Assembly: GCA_030595715.1 (NCBI GenBank)
Contig: JAUVCN010000005.1
Span: 1-48,850 of the forward strand
DNA length: 48,850 nt
DNA from: Thermoplasmatales archaeon
GTDB lineage: Archaea > Thermoplasmatota > Penumbrarchaeia > Penumbrarchaeales > Penumbrarchaeaceae
Direction of reading: 5' to 3'
The notes under the pieces were generated by a model. It had not been told where the DNA came from. It worked only from the letters and a program-made list of their open reading frames with translations, and ran no database searches. Of the stretch, positions 1 through 7,112 are shown one piece after another. Numbering within the stretch: the stretch's first letter is position 1; each line of letters begins with the position of its first letter. Position numbers and translations under genes: made by a program.

Positions 1-540
1 GAACCTCCGTGAATTACCCTGATTGTCGAATGTGATGGATGCTGTCGCACCGGAGGCATGGATGAATCTACTGTTCGAGATCGTGAAACTATCACCGTTC
101 CTGATGTCAACTACATTCGTCTGTGTTGGGATCGAGGTGACATTGCAATCATCTATTGTGATACCTGAAGAGGAAGAAGAGTAGAGGAAACGTCCTCTAC
201 CTGTTGCATTTGCATCCCTTACCACTATGTTTCGGGCATTGTTGAAATAGAACGCCCATGAAGATGAGGATGTGAAAGTGATGTTCAAGAACAGAACATG
301 GGCCGCCGTATTATCCAAACGGATGTATCTTGACCCCATGTTCCAATCAGAGATCAGGTATGGGTTCGATCCGGTTCCGTTCCCGGACCTGACAAAGGCA
401 GAGGTACCCAGAGCTGAATCACTGGTAACATACAGGTTTGTAACCGCATCCTCTGAGGATCCTGTGAGGTTGATCACCGAAAGGCCACTGATGATCAAAA
501 CAGCCAGTATCAGCCAGGTTGGACACCTGACATTGAACAT
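1..540 (-). CDS. Secreted right-handed beta-helix protein, 5' part only
   Basis: The reverse strand is open for 180 codons from an ATG at 540 to the window edge, so the C-terminal part lies outside; the ORF track omits it. The first 23 residues are a hydrophobic signal or anchor (WLILAVLIISGLSVI). About 50 residues in comes 'GNGTGSNPYLI', the N-terminal signature shared with the beta-helix proteins at 14945 and 40478. Short Asn/Thr/Ser-rich strands follow, such as 'ITIDDCNVTSI' and 'FTISNSRFIHA', typical of parallel beta-helix (NosD/pectate-lyase-like) rungs. An AT-rich box at 563-573 lies about 25-30 bp upstream, consistent with a leaderless transcript. It is probably an exported surface protein; its ligand is unknown. 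Confidence 0.8.
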   Translation of the reverse strand, partial: MFNVRCPTWLILAVLIISGLSVINLTGSSEDAVTNLYVTSDSALGTSAFVRSGNGTGSNPYLISDWNMGSRYIRLDNTAAHVLFLNITFTSSSSWAFYFNNARNIVVRDANATGRGRFLYSSSSSGITIDDCNVTSIPTQTNVVDIRNGDSFTISNSRFIHASGATASITFDNQGNSRRF

Positions 541-562
541 ATTACTTTAACGGAAGGTCGAA

Positions 563-573
563 TTATTTAAATT
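563..573 (-). promoter_or_regulatory. TATA box of the partial beta-helix gene
   Basis: TTTAAATAATT on the reverse strand, about 25-30 bp before the ATG at 540. The spacing fits an archaeal box A with transcription starting at or next to the start codon. No Shine-Dalgarno sequence is visible. Confidence 0.5.
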
Positions 574-611
574 TTTGGAAAGTATTGTTATTATTAATTA
601 TTATCAACATC

Positions 612-1568
612 TTAATGTTTTTTTCTGTTCCTGATCAATTCAAGAAGATCCCCGATACAATCAACTTTTTTAACATCATCAACTGTCAGAAGGGGAGTTC
701 CCCCTATGTTCCTTCCCTTTATACGTCCAGTGGCTACCAGGAATGATTCATTACCGGTAACCCGGGTGATCTCTGAAAGAGTTGATCCTAGCATTCTGAT
801 CTCCCGTTCGGATGGGTCGATGGAGGTCATCACAAGGTCCTCTCTGGACCTCGCCAGCGCATCGAATGGGCACCTTGCAGTTGGTATCACTTCCATTCCA
901 ATGGAGTTCAGATGATCGAGAACATCGTTGGGATGTACATCCAAACCCGATATGTTATCTCGTATCTCTTCAAGGGACCCGCTTCTGGAAAATGGATCAA
1001 GTGGGACGATCAGTTCCACACCCATTACTTCCTCTATCTTCAAGGCCATTTCCAGATCCACACCCATCCCCGATTCATACATCTGGATCGCCCTTCTGGA
1101 TACACCTATCTCATTTGCAAGGGCTCCGAGAGAGATGCCATGGCATTCCCGTAGATCACGGATCCTGTTTCCTTCCACGGTAACGAAATGACCACCCGAG
1201 CAGTAGTAGACAAATGGGGGAACCTCTTCCACAAAGTGATCGAACAGGGTGTTCAATGTCATCAAAGGAATTCCATGGGATACGTAGAGGACGCCATCGC
1301 GGAAGGTAGATGACCTTGAAGATGGCATCAGCAGGATCGGAGAGGCGGAAAGGACCCTGGCCAGGACCTTCATCTCTCCGGTGGACTGTGATCTCAGTTC
1401 CTCTTTGTCCTTGATGAGCTTGATGAGGATCAGATCATCATCTCTTCTTGCAACCAGGTCAAAGGACATCTCGGAAGGTCCCTTTATCTGGGAAAGAATG
1501 AAACCTGATCTTTCAAGGATCTCCACTGTTGACCTCATCATGGATTTGAGGTCCATCGAAGGACTCAT
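612..1568 (-). CDS. Archaeal HTH transcriptional regulator (COG1395-like)
   Basis: About 318 residues, matching my recollection of the archaeal 'putative HTH-type transcriptional regulatory protein' family (COG1395). The N-terminal ~120 residues resemble a nuclease-fold-like domain with alternating hydrophobic strands (DLILIKLIKD, ASPILLMPSS). Near residues 130-185 is a Cro/XRE-type helix-turn-helix: 'LRECHGISLGALANEIGVSR' then 'RAIQMYESG'. The C-terminal ~120 residues are a conserved extension. The track begins at a TTG; I prefer the next codon, ATG at 1568, because an AAATATATG box about 20-25 bp upstream points to a leaderless transcript. It is monocistronic, reading away from the hairpin array. 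Targets are unknown. Confidence 0.75.
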   Translation of the reverse strand: MSPSMDLKSMMRSTVEILERSGFILSQIKGPSEMSFDLVARRDDDLILIKLIKDKEELRSQSTGEMKVLARVLSASPILLMPSSRSSTFRDGVLYVSHGIPLMTLNTLFDHFVEEVPPFVYYCSGGHFVTVEGNRIRDLRECHGISLGALANEIGVSRRAIQMYESGMGVDLEMALKIEEVMGVELIVPLDPFSRSGSLEEIRDNISGLDVHPNDVLDHLNSIGMEVIPTARCPFDALARSREDLVMTSIDPSEREIRMLGSTLSEITRVTGNESFLVATGRIKGRNIGGTPLLTVDDVKKVDCIGDLLELIRNRKKH

Positions 1569-1751
1569 CAATACCTGTATGGAAGAACATATATTTCAGA
1601 TTTCAACCTTTAGCTCACTTTCGTCGATAGATCCGATAGGATCCTGTAACTTGCTTTCGTCATTGATATCACTCGTAAGTTGGTCCTTTTTCAAAGGATT
1701 TGAATACTATGGAATTACTTTGAAAAAGGGCATCAAATTATGTTGTACATA

Positions 1752-1842
1752 CTCGTAACTTCCTCACGTCGATTCCATATCTTTTCGGAAGTTCGAGGTC
1801 CAGCTAAATTAGACCGTCGATAACGCAACTCATTCAGCGGAC
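1752..1842 (-). repeat. Alpha and gamma hairpins, R1 copy
   Basis: On the reverse strand gamma pairs GTCC with GGAC, leaves one T unpaired on the 3' arm, then pairs GCTGAAT with ATTTAGC (one G-U), with a 22-nt loop. Alpha follows with no spacer: CTCG pairs with CGAG, one A is unpaired on the 3' arm, and AACTTCC pairs with GGAAGTT around a 23-nt loop. The two helices abut, so they could stack coaxially if transcribed. The sequence GTCCGCTGAATGA recurs at 5706-5718. Confidence 0.8.
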
Positions 1843-1889
1843 TTTTTTCAAAGATTATGATTAGATATTGAATCCTTTGAAAAAAGAGT

Positions 1890-2009
1890 GTTGCAGGGGT
1901 CTCGGAAGAGAGGATTGTTCAGCATATTGGAGTGATACACCTAAGAAACAGTTACTCCCCTGCAACGTAGTTCGTATAGCGAGTTGTATGGGGCGATGAT
2001 CCATACAAC
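1890..2009. repeat. Two accessory GC-richer hairpins of R1
   Basis: GTTGCAGGGG (1890-1899) pairs exactly with CCCCTGCAAC (1957-1966) across 57 nt, and GTTGTATGG (1983-1991) pairs with CCATACAAC (2001-2009) around a 9-nt loop. They lie between the repeat unit and the argF promoter. Neither is followed by a T-run, so they do not look like ordinary terminators. They have no counterpart by sequence in R2. Confidence 0.6.
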
Positions 2010-2070
2010 AACTAGTAAGTTACTTCAATCGATATAAACCTTATTGGAATAGGAACATATCCGTTCGGAA

Positions 2071-2080
2071 AGGTATATAT
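2071..2080 (+). promoter_or_regulatory. argF TATA box
   Basis: GGTATATATC lies about 40 bp before the argF GTG, predicting a transcription start near 2100 and a short leader that includes the GGAG ribosome site at 2108-2111. Confidence 0.5.
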
Positions 2081-2119
2081 CAGGGGTCTATTTAGAGGCA
2101 AAAAAATGGAGTTGAGAAC

Positions 2120-3043
2120 GTGAAAAGGAACCTTCTCAGTGTCCTTGACATCAGGGACGAACTTGGAGATATCATTGACCTTGCAATCATCATGAAAGGT
2201 GAGAGCAAGGATGGAATGGAGAATATTGCATTCAGAGGAAAGTCGCTGGCAATGATATTCGAGAAACCGAGTCTCAGGACAAGGGTGTCTTTCGAGGTCG
2301 GATTCACACAGATGGGAGGAACTGCGATCTATCTCTCTCCCAACGAGATACAGGTGGGAAAAAGGGAAAGCGTTTACGATGTTGCCAAGGTCATGTCCAG
2401 ATTCGTGGATATGATAATGTACAGGGCATTCGACCACAGGAATGTACACGAGCTTGCAAAGCATGCTGATATCCCTGTCATTAACGGATTGGACGACATG
2501 GAACACCCGTGCCAGGCAGTTGCAGATTTCATGACCATGACAGAGGTAAAGGGAAAGCTCAAGGGGAAGACACTCGCATGGATAGGGGATGGTAACAATG
2601 TCCTCCATTCGCTAGCACTGGGAGCTGCGATCCTTGGAATGAACCTCCGTGCTGCAGTACCCGATGGGTATGATCCTGATGCTGTGATAATGAAGAAGGC
2701 AAAGGACATTGCGGAGGAGAACGGGTGCACATCGGAAGTGTTCCGCACACCGGAGGAAGCGGTTACCGGAGCGGATGTCATCTACTCCGACACGTGGATA
2801 TCCATGGGTGATGAGGGTGAGAAGGAACAGAGGCTGAGGGACTTCGAGGGATACCAGATCAACTCTGACCTCATGAAAAAGGCCAATGACGGATGCATCT
2901 TCATGCATTGCTTACCTGCTCACAGGGGTGAAGAAGTGACCGATGAGGTCATGGACTCATCCGTATCTGTTGTATTCCAGGAAGCAGAGAACAGGATGCA
3001 TGCACAGAAAGCCATTATGATCAGGATCGCTGGCCTCAGGTGA
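2120..3043 (+). CDS. argF: Ornithine carbamoyltransferase
   Basis: Cytosolic enzyme that transfers the carbamoyl group of carbamoyl phosphate to ornithine to give citrulline, in arginine biosynthesis. At 307 residues it has the usual family length. The carbamoyl-phosphate loop is EKPSLRTR (near residue 50), a known variant of STRTR. The second phosphate/carbamoyl motif HPCQ lies near 135, and the ornithine-binding catalytic motif HCLPAHRG near 262. Start is a GTG with GGAG 8 nt upstream; the ATG at 2106 reads straight into a stop. The 3' end overlaps the convergent DP1 gene by 8 bp. No other arginine gene is in the window, so it appears to be transcribed alone. Identification is secure. Confidence 0.96.
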   Translation: MKRNLLSVLDIRDELGDIIDLAIIMKGESKDGMENIAFRGKSLAMIFEKPSLRTRVSFEVGFTQMGGTAIYLSPNEIQVGKRESVYDVAKVMSRFVDMIMYRAFDHRNVHELAKHADIPVINGLDDMEHPCQAVADFMTMTEVKGKLKGKTLAWIGDGNNVLHSLALGAAILGMNLRAAVPDGYDPDAVIMKKAKDIAEENGCTSEVFRTPEEAVTGADVIYSDTWISMGDEGEKEQRLRDFEGYQINSDLMKKANDGCIFMHCLPAHRGEEVTDEVMDSSVSVVFQEAENRMHAQKAIMIRIAGLR

Positions 3044-4709
3044 TCTCCCAGGTCCTCATATCATTGGGTTTTGATAGCTCCACGACACCCATCTTTGCAG
3101 GTTGAGGTTTGAGGTTCATCATCTTCTGGAACGTGGTCTGGGACTGCCAGGTGGAACCTTCGATGAGCTGTATACCCTTGTAATTGTCCAGACCATACCG
3201 ATGAACATGACCCGAAACGAAGATATCCGGAATATCCTCTATGACAAGAAGGTCCTGTTCCTCGGGTGCAAGTTGATTCCTCATGCCATATGTAGGAGCA
3301 TAATGCCTTGACCGGAGCATCTCTTTCAATCCTTCTATTGGTTTCTCATAGGTCACTTCCCTGAACAGGGTCACCATATCATCAATGGACTTACCATGAT
3401 ATCCTGCAATGTGAACCCCTGATACGGAAAATGAGGTTGGATTTGAAAGGAAATGAAGATTTGAATTGGAGAACAGGTCCTGGAATTCCTTTTGCAATGG
3501 GGGCTGAGGTTCTGCCAGTCTAACAGCATCATGATTTCCTGGCATAAGGATGATCTCGATATGGTCCGGGAGCATTGCAAGCGATTCGGCCAGGGCCTCA
3601 TACTGCCTGGTGATATCCTTGTAGACCAGGTCCTTGTCCTGATCTGGGTATATTCCGATACCGTCAACAAGGTCTCCGGCAACCACGAAATATTTCACAC
3701 GATGACCATCCTTTGCAGGCAATGAAGCATCTGTTTCACCACGCAGCCATCTAACCATCCGGTCCCATTCTTTCTCCAGGTACATCTTGGACCCGATATG
3801 TATGTCTGATGTGAATACTGCCAACAATCCCTTGTCTTCCGATATCCTGCGTCTATGAACCCCGGGAATGTCAGCTTTGAAGATCTTATCGATAAAAACG
3901 ATCGAACCGCCCCTTCCATCACCGGATTTGTATTTCCCGACTATCCCGATAACTTCATCCTCGACGATCTTGATCGACATCAGGTCCGGTTTCTTTTTTG
4001 AGATAAGGGTCCTTATCTTTCCCGATTGGTCCTCAAGGTCGATCATTATGTGCCCATTTTTCGTTGTCCGGGACGAGTTCACGATCCCCACGAAACTGAC
4101 ATGATCATCGGCTCCACCAAGGTTACCTATGTTTTCGCACTGGGAAAGGTCCCCATATTGTTGTGTAAGGATCTGTTTAATTTTTTTATACCTGGACTGG
4201 AACAACTTCCTGAAATCATCGATCTTTCCCTGGGTACCCATATGGTCCGAAGGGTCCTTGATGATCCTTACATCGCTGTCAAATTGTCTGGCCAGGGGGA
4301 TGCCATCTTTTCCTGCTCCGGGAAGATCTATGCCTGTGGTTCTTTGTTTCATCATTGTGGTGACCGATCTGGAAATGTTCTCCATCTGTCTTCGAGGTTG
4401 GACCCCGATCCCGGGTCTGACCTCTAGTATGATCGTCGAATCCATTGGAGAAGGTTCGGTGGGCGGGTCGATCTTCACGGTCCTTTCTATCTTGACCTGA
4501 TCGTCCACGTATGGTTTAGAAGTTACGATCTGCCCTTTGGTCAAAAGACCCTCCAGATCATCCGGCTTTATCACCATTGGAATGGTTCTTCCATTCCGTA
4601 TAGCTTCCTCTAATCTGTCCAGAAGTGATGGTTCCTCCTTCATCACTGCCACAGCTTCAGGGGAAGCCAACCTTGAGATCCTCATGAGCCGCTGGGCTAC
4701 CTCGACCAT
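3036..4709 (-). CDS. polB: DNA polymerase D small subunit (DP1)
   Basis: Small subunit of the euryarchaeal replicative PolD; it carries the 3'-5' proofreading exonuclease and binds the DP2 catalytic subunit. About 557 residues. An OB-fold region (about 200-285, 'VSFVGIVNSSRTTKNG') precedes a calcineurin-like phosphoesterase domain with all metal-binding motifs: SDIHIGS (302-308), GDLVDG (346-351), GNHD (392-395), YHG and GHVHRYG near 515. The N-terminal ~190 residues are a linker with a small helical start. The ATG at 4709 is preferred over the upstream TTG because an AAATATAAAAAC box at about 4733-4745 suggests a leaderless start. DP2 is not in the window. It converges on argF with an 8-bp overlap. 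Confidence 0.95.
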   Translation of the reverse strand: MVEVAQRLMRISRLASPEAVAVMKEEPSLLDRLEEAIRNGRTIPMVIKPDDLEGLLTKGQIVTSKPYVDDQVKIERTVKIDPPTEPSPMDSTIILEVRPGIGVQPRRQMENISRSVTTMMKQRTTGIDLPGAGKDGIPLARQFDSDVRIIKDPSDHMGTQGKIDDFRKLFQSRYKKIKQILTQQYGDLSQCENIGNLGGADDHVSFVGIVNSSRTTKNGHIMIDLEDQSGKIRTLISKKKPDLMSIKIVEDEVIGIVGKYKSGDGRGGSIVFIDKIFKADIPGVHRRRISEDKGLLAVFTSDIHIGSKMYLEKEWDRMVRWLRGETDASLPAKDGHRVKYFVVAGDLVDGIGIYPDQDKDLVYKDITRQYEALAESLAMLPDHIEIILMPGNHDAVRLAEPQPPLQKEFQDLFSNSNLHFLSNPTSFSVSGVHIAGYHGKSIDDMVTLFREVTYEKPIEGLKEMLRSRHYAPTYGMRNQLAPEEQDLLVIEDIPDIFVSGHVHRYGLDNYKGIQLIEGSTWQSQTTFQKMMNLKPQPAKMGVVELSKPNDMRTWEIT

Positions 4710-4903
4710 CAATTGGGCATAACAGAGGTATTGTTTTTATATTTCCCGGGGGTTCACTAAAAGTAATTACGAGTGATGATGTGATCGTTGATATTTGTCA
4801 GTCGATCACCCAACAATGCCCCCCATATAGATCGATTTGCCCGACATTATTAAATACTTGTCCGACAAATTGGGATGAACGTCATACGATCAGAAGGGGT
4901 TTA
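4710..4903. promoter_or_regulatory. Divergent promoter region, DP1 / RHH gene
   Basis: A 194-bp gap between two divergent starts. The reverse strand has an AAATATAAAAAC box about 25-30 bp before the DP1 ATG. The forward strand has TTATTAAATAC at about 4845-4855, followed by AGGGG shortly before the ATG at 4904. Shared placement makes cross-control by the RHH protein plausible, but that is inference. Confidence 0.5.
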
Positions 4904-5287
4904 ATGGGGAAAGTTGGCAAGGTGACCATCCGGCTCACGGAAGAGCAGGCATCCGCACTTGATTTCCTTGTTGGGAATGGGAATTTCAAGAACAGGTCTG
5001 AAGCTATCAGAGCGTCGATCGATCAATTGATAGCCATACCTGAAGAGGATGAAAGAATGGTCAGCCTGAGACTTTCCGATACCATGACCATGACGATCGA
5101 GGCCCTTGTTTCCATGGAACATTTCGTGAACAAGGAACTGGGCATCAGGGAATTGATAAGGAATGGCCTGGACCAGATAGATCTGAACAAGCTCAAGTCG
5201 AGACAGGAGATACTGACCGAACTTGGAGCAAATAGATCGACAAAGGACCTTCTGGATGCTCAATATCAGAACATGCTCAAAGAATAA
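4904..5287 (+). CDS. Tandem ribbon-helix-helix DNA-binding protein
   Basis: A 127-residue protein from the in-frame ATG at 4904; the 41 upstream codons in the track are Cys/Pro-rich, overlap the promoter and are unlikely to be translated. Two ribbon-helix-helix-like halves follow each other. The first has strand 'KVTIRLTEEQ' and helices through 'FKNRSEAIRASIDQLI'; the second has strand 'RMVSLRLSD' and helices through 'LGIRELIRNGLDQI'. This would make a single-chain pseudodimer, whereas most CopG/Arc/NikR proteins have one RHH and dimerise. A charged helix closes the chain. Targets are unknown; its own promoter and divergent DP1 are candidates. A GC-rich hairpin after the gene could be its terminator. 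Confidence 0.75.
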   Translation: MGKVGKVTIRLTEEQASALDFLVGNGNFKNRSEAIRASIDQLIAIPEEDERMVSLRLSDTMTMTIEALVSMEHFVNKELGIRELIRNGLDQIDLNKLKSRQEILTELGANRSTKDLLDAQYQNMLKE

Positions 5288-5330
5288 TAGAGTTAGACCA
5301 AACGTGGGATCTAAAATGGGATGCACTCTG

Positions 5331-5384
5331 TAGGGGCCCCGGCTATTTTTCGGGGGAAAAATGGGGCCCCTATGCTCTTTTTTG
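5331..5384 (+). terminator. GC-rich hairpin terminator after the RHH gene
   Basis: TAGGGGCCCC (5331-5340) pairs exactly with GGGGCCCCTA (5363-5372), and inside it ATTTTTC (5345-5351) pairs with GAAAAAT (5356-5362) around GGGG. A six-T run follows at 5378-5383. This resembles an intrinsic terminator about 45 bp past the RHH stop, although the T-run is also one arm of the next hairpin, so the roles may overlap. Confidence 0.55.
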
Positions 5385-5424
5385 AAAAATGAATTGTAAA
5401 CACTTCCAATCATTTTTCAAAAAA

Positions 5425-5515
5425 GCCCGTAAAACAGTTTTATTGAATCGACGCTCTGTTTTACTGGGCCTCGAACTTACGTATCTTTGTTGAATAGACG
5501 GAAGTAAGTTACGAG
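5425..5515 (+). repeat. Gamma and alpha hairpins, R2 copy a
   Basis: Gamma: GCCC pairs with GGGC, T5465 is unpaired, and GTAAAACAG pairs with CTGTTTTAC around 18 nt. Alpha begins at the very next base: CTCG pairs with CGAG, A5511 is unpaired, and AACTTAC pairs with GTAAGTT around 23 nt. The gamma stem sequence differs almost completely from the R1 copy while the pairing, bulge position and abutment to alpha are kept. Confidence 0.82.
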
Positions 5516-5610
5516 TTCATCGCAACTCTAAGGAATTTTTTTAAATAATCAGCATCTTAGAAAAAAGTCCCCACAATGAGTATAGGATTGACGGTTTAAT
5601 TACGCTGAGC

Positions 5611-5655
5611 CTCGAACTCACGTCATTTCAAAAATTAACAAGAGTGAGTTACGAG
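5611..5655 (+). repeat. Alpha hairpin, R2 copy b
   Basis: CTCG pairs with CGAG, A5651 is unpaired on the 3' arm, and AACTCAC pairs with GTGAGTT around a 22-nt loop. Compared with copy a, the fifth inner pair is C-G instead of T-A, a double compensatory change. The preceding gamma is mutated on one arm and pairs only partly. Confidence 0.8.
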
Positions 5656-5751
5656 TTCAACAGAAATTCTAAGAACCCATTATGGAATATTATACTTAGA
5701 TAAAAGTCCGCTGAATGAAATGTTCAACTACAATGCCCCCATAGACCATAC

Positions 5752-7050
5752 ATGGAGAACTCCCCCTCTGATCGAAAAAATGCGGTCCTGGTCTGGATCT
5801 CCGAAGATGATGATCTTGTTGATGAAACAAAGGAGCTCTGTTCCTCCGCAGGTTACACGATAATAGCAGAGGTTAGACAATCCAAGGACCAACCACATAC
5901 AAGATACTACATAGGCCCCGGCAAGATCATCGAGTTAAAGGACATTGAGGGGATCGACCATCTGATCACACCAGTTGATCTCACTCCATCCCAGATATTC
6001 AATATGGGAAAGATGTCCGGCCTCACTGTAGTTGACAGGATCAGGGTCGTGCTTGAACTGTTCAGGTCCAGGGCGACCAGCCCGGAAGCGAGACTCCAGG
6101 TGGAGATGGCCGACCTGAAATATCAGTTGCCCATACTCCGGGAATTCATTCATCAAGGGACCTTATCCGATCGACCGGGATTCCTTGCAGGAGGGGAGTA
6201 CAGGGTCGATTATTACTACGAGATGGCAAGGAAAAGAATGGCCCATATAAAGGACCAACTGAGGATCCTGAGAAAGAGGAGAGGAATGACCAGGACACTG
6301 AGGAAAAGAAGAGGATCACACCTCGTTGCTGTCGCGGGGTATACCAATTCAGGGAAATCGACCCTCTTGAATGCCATATCCGATGCGAGGATGCCCGAAA
6401 AATCAGTGGATACAGCCGACAGGATGTTCACAACGATAGCAACGTCGACAAGGAAAATGAAGGGGGACCGTGATTGTATCATTACCGATACGGTCGGCTT
6501 CATCAGGGACCTTCCCCCCTGGCTGGTGGAGGGATTCATGTCAACATTGGAAGAGGTCTTTGAATCGGATATCATCCTTCTTCTTGTCGATGCTTCGGAG
6601 GATAAGGAGAAGGCAACAAGGAAGACACTGGACTCCCTTGACATCCTCAGAAGGGGGAACTGCTCGGGAAAGATAATACTGGTCATGAACAAGATGGATG
6701 CCATCTTGGAGGGATCTGACCACATCATCCCGGAGAGGGACCTTCCTTTCGAATATTTCAACACGATAGATGCCCAGATAGAGATATCTGCCAGGAACGA
6801 AGAGGGATTGGAGGACCTGATCAAGAGTATAGAGGCACTTCTCCCTGACCTTTTCAGGGTCAGGATAGAACTCCCCCTTACATCAGGGAGTGAGCGGATC
6901 ATGAAGATCATCAGGGATCGATCCATCGACCTCAAAATAGACTACTCGGGAACCCTTGCTACCATTGAATGTAGGATGGAAGAGAGATGGGCCATGTCGC
7001 TGAAGAAGATGCTGAATGCCGAGGGAGGTTCCCTGGACATGGAAATATGA
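5752..7050 (+). CDS. hflX: Ribosome-associated GTPase HflX
   Basis: A 432-residue HflX/Obg-class GTPase. In bacteria HflX binds the 50S subunit and splits stalled ribosomes; archaeal members also bind the large subunit, so a role in ribosome rescue is likely. The N-terminal HflX domain (about 1-190) includes the glycine-rich 'YYIGPGKIIEL' and the family stretch 'RLQVEMADLKYQLPILRE'. The G domain has G1 GYTNSGKST, G2 around 'MFTTIATSTR', G3 DTVGF, G4 NKMD and G5 SARNE. The C-terminal ~80 residues form the small terminal domain. It starts at ATG 5752 without a clear ribosome site, just past the truncated third copy of the R2 repeat. Confidence 0.95.
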   Translation: MENSPSDRKNAVLVWISEDDDLVDETKELCSSAGYTIIAEVRQSKDQPHTRYYIGPGKIIELKDIEGIDHLITPVDLTPSQIFNMGKMSGLTVVDRIRVVLELFRSRATSPEARLQVEMADLKYQLPILREFIHQGTLSDRPGFLAGGEYRVDYYYEMARKRMAHIKDQLRILRKRRGMTRTLRKRRGSHLVAVAGYTNSGKSTLLNAISDARMPEKSVDTADRMFTTIATSTRKMKGDRDCIITDTVGFIRDLPPWLVEGFMSTLEEVFESDIILLLVDASEDKEKATRKTLDSLDILRRGNCSGKIILVMNKMDAILEGSDHIIPERDLPFEYFNTIDAQIEISARNEEGLEDLIKSIEALLPDLFRVRIELPLTSGSERIMKIIRDRSIDLKIDYSGTLATIECRMEERWAMSLKKMLNAEGGSLDMEI

Positions 7051-7112
7051 AGATCCTTATAACAAATATATTTTTAATGATGTAATCGTTCGCTGGAAGA
7101 GGGGGAAAAAGT

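Larger units (their letters stand above)
1671..2010. repeat. Hairpin array R1 (argF upstream region)
   Basis: The 550-bp gap between the HTH gene and argF is packed with perfect or near-perfect stem-loops: 1685-1696/1718-1729 (12 bp, CCTTTTTCAAAG), 1752-1763/1787-1797 (11 bp with one bulge), 1798-1809/1832-1842 (11 bp including one G-U, with one bulge), 1842-1853/1875-1886 (12 bp, CTTTTTTCAAAG), 1890-1899/1957-1966 (10 bp, GTTGCAGGGG) and 1983-1991/2001-2009 (9 bp, GTTGTATGG). The middle three form the same beta-gamma-alpha unit found in array R2, read on the reverse strand. No ORF in the region has coding character. It could be a structured RNA, a palindromic repeat element or a DNA recombination substrate. 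Confidence 0.8.
5377..5720 (+). repeat. Hairpin array R2 (between RHH gene and hflX)
   Basis: Two and a half tandem copies of the R1 unit, about 141 bp apart, in the opposite orientation to R1. Copy a: beta stem 5377-5392/5410-5425 (16 bp), gamma 5425-5437/5456-5469, alpha 5470-5480/5504-5515. Copy b: beta stem TCTAAG/CTTAGA (5527-5532/5556-5561), a decayed gamma, and alpha 5611-5621/5644-5655. Copy c: beta stem TCTAAG/CTTAGA (5668-5673/5695-5700), then AAAAGTCCGCTGAATGA, where it breaks off. The end of the array coincides with the AT-rich region expected to be the hflX promoter. No coding frame is visible. Confidence 0.85.

Noticed and set aside
812-1183. Overlapping forward ORFs inside the HTH regulator
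   Set aside because: Antisense shadows; the reverse frame encodes a recognisable HTH protein.
1671-2010. CRISPR array
   Set aside because: The repeated parts are hairpins with diverging sequence, not identical direct repeats with unique spacers, and no cas genes are present.
2012-2608. 198-residue reverse ORF over argF
   Set aside because: Antisense shadow of a well-supported enzyme, with no family resemblance.
5377-5720. Integron attC sites, because the hairpins have a fixed extrahelical base
   Set aside because: The R box consensus (RYYYAAC ... GTTRRRY) does not match the stem ends and there are no gene cassettes or integrase.
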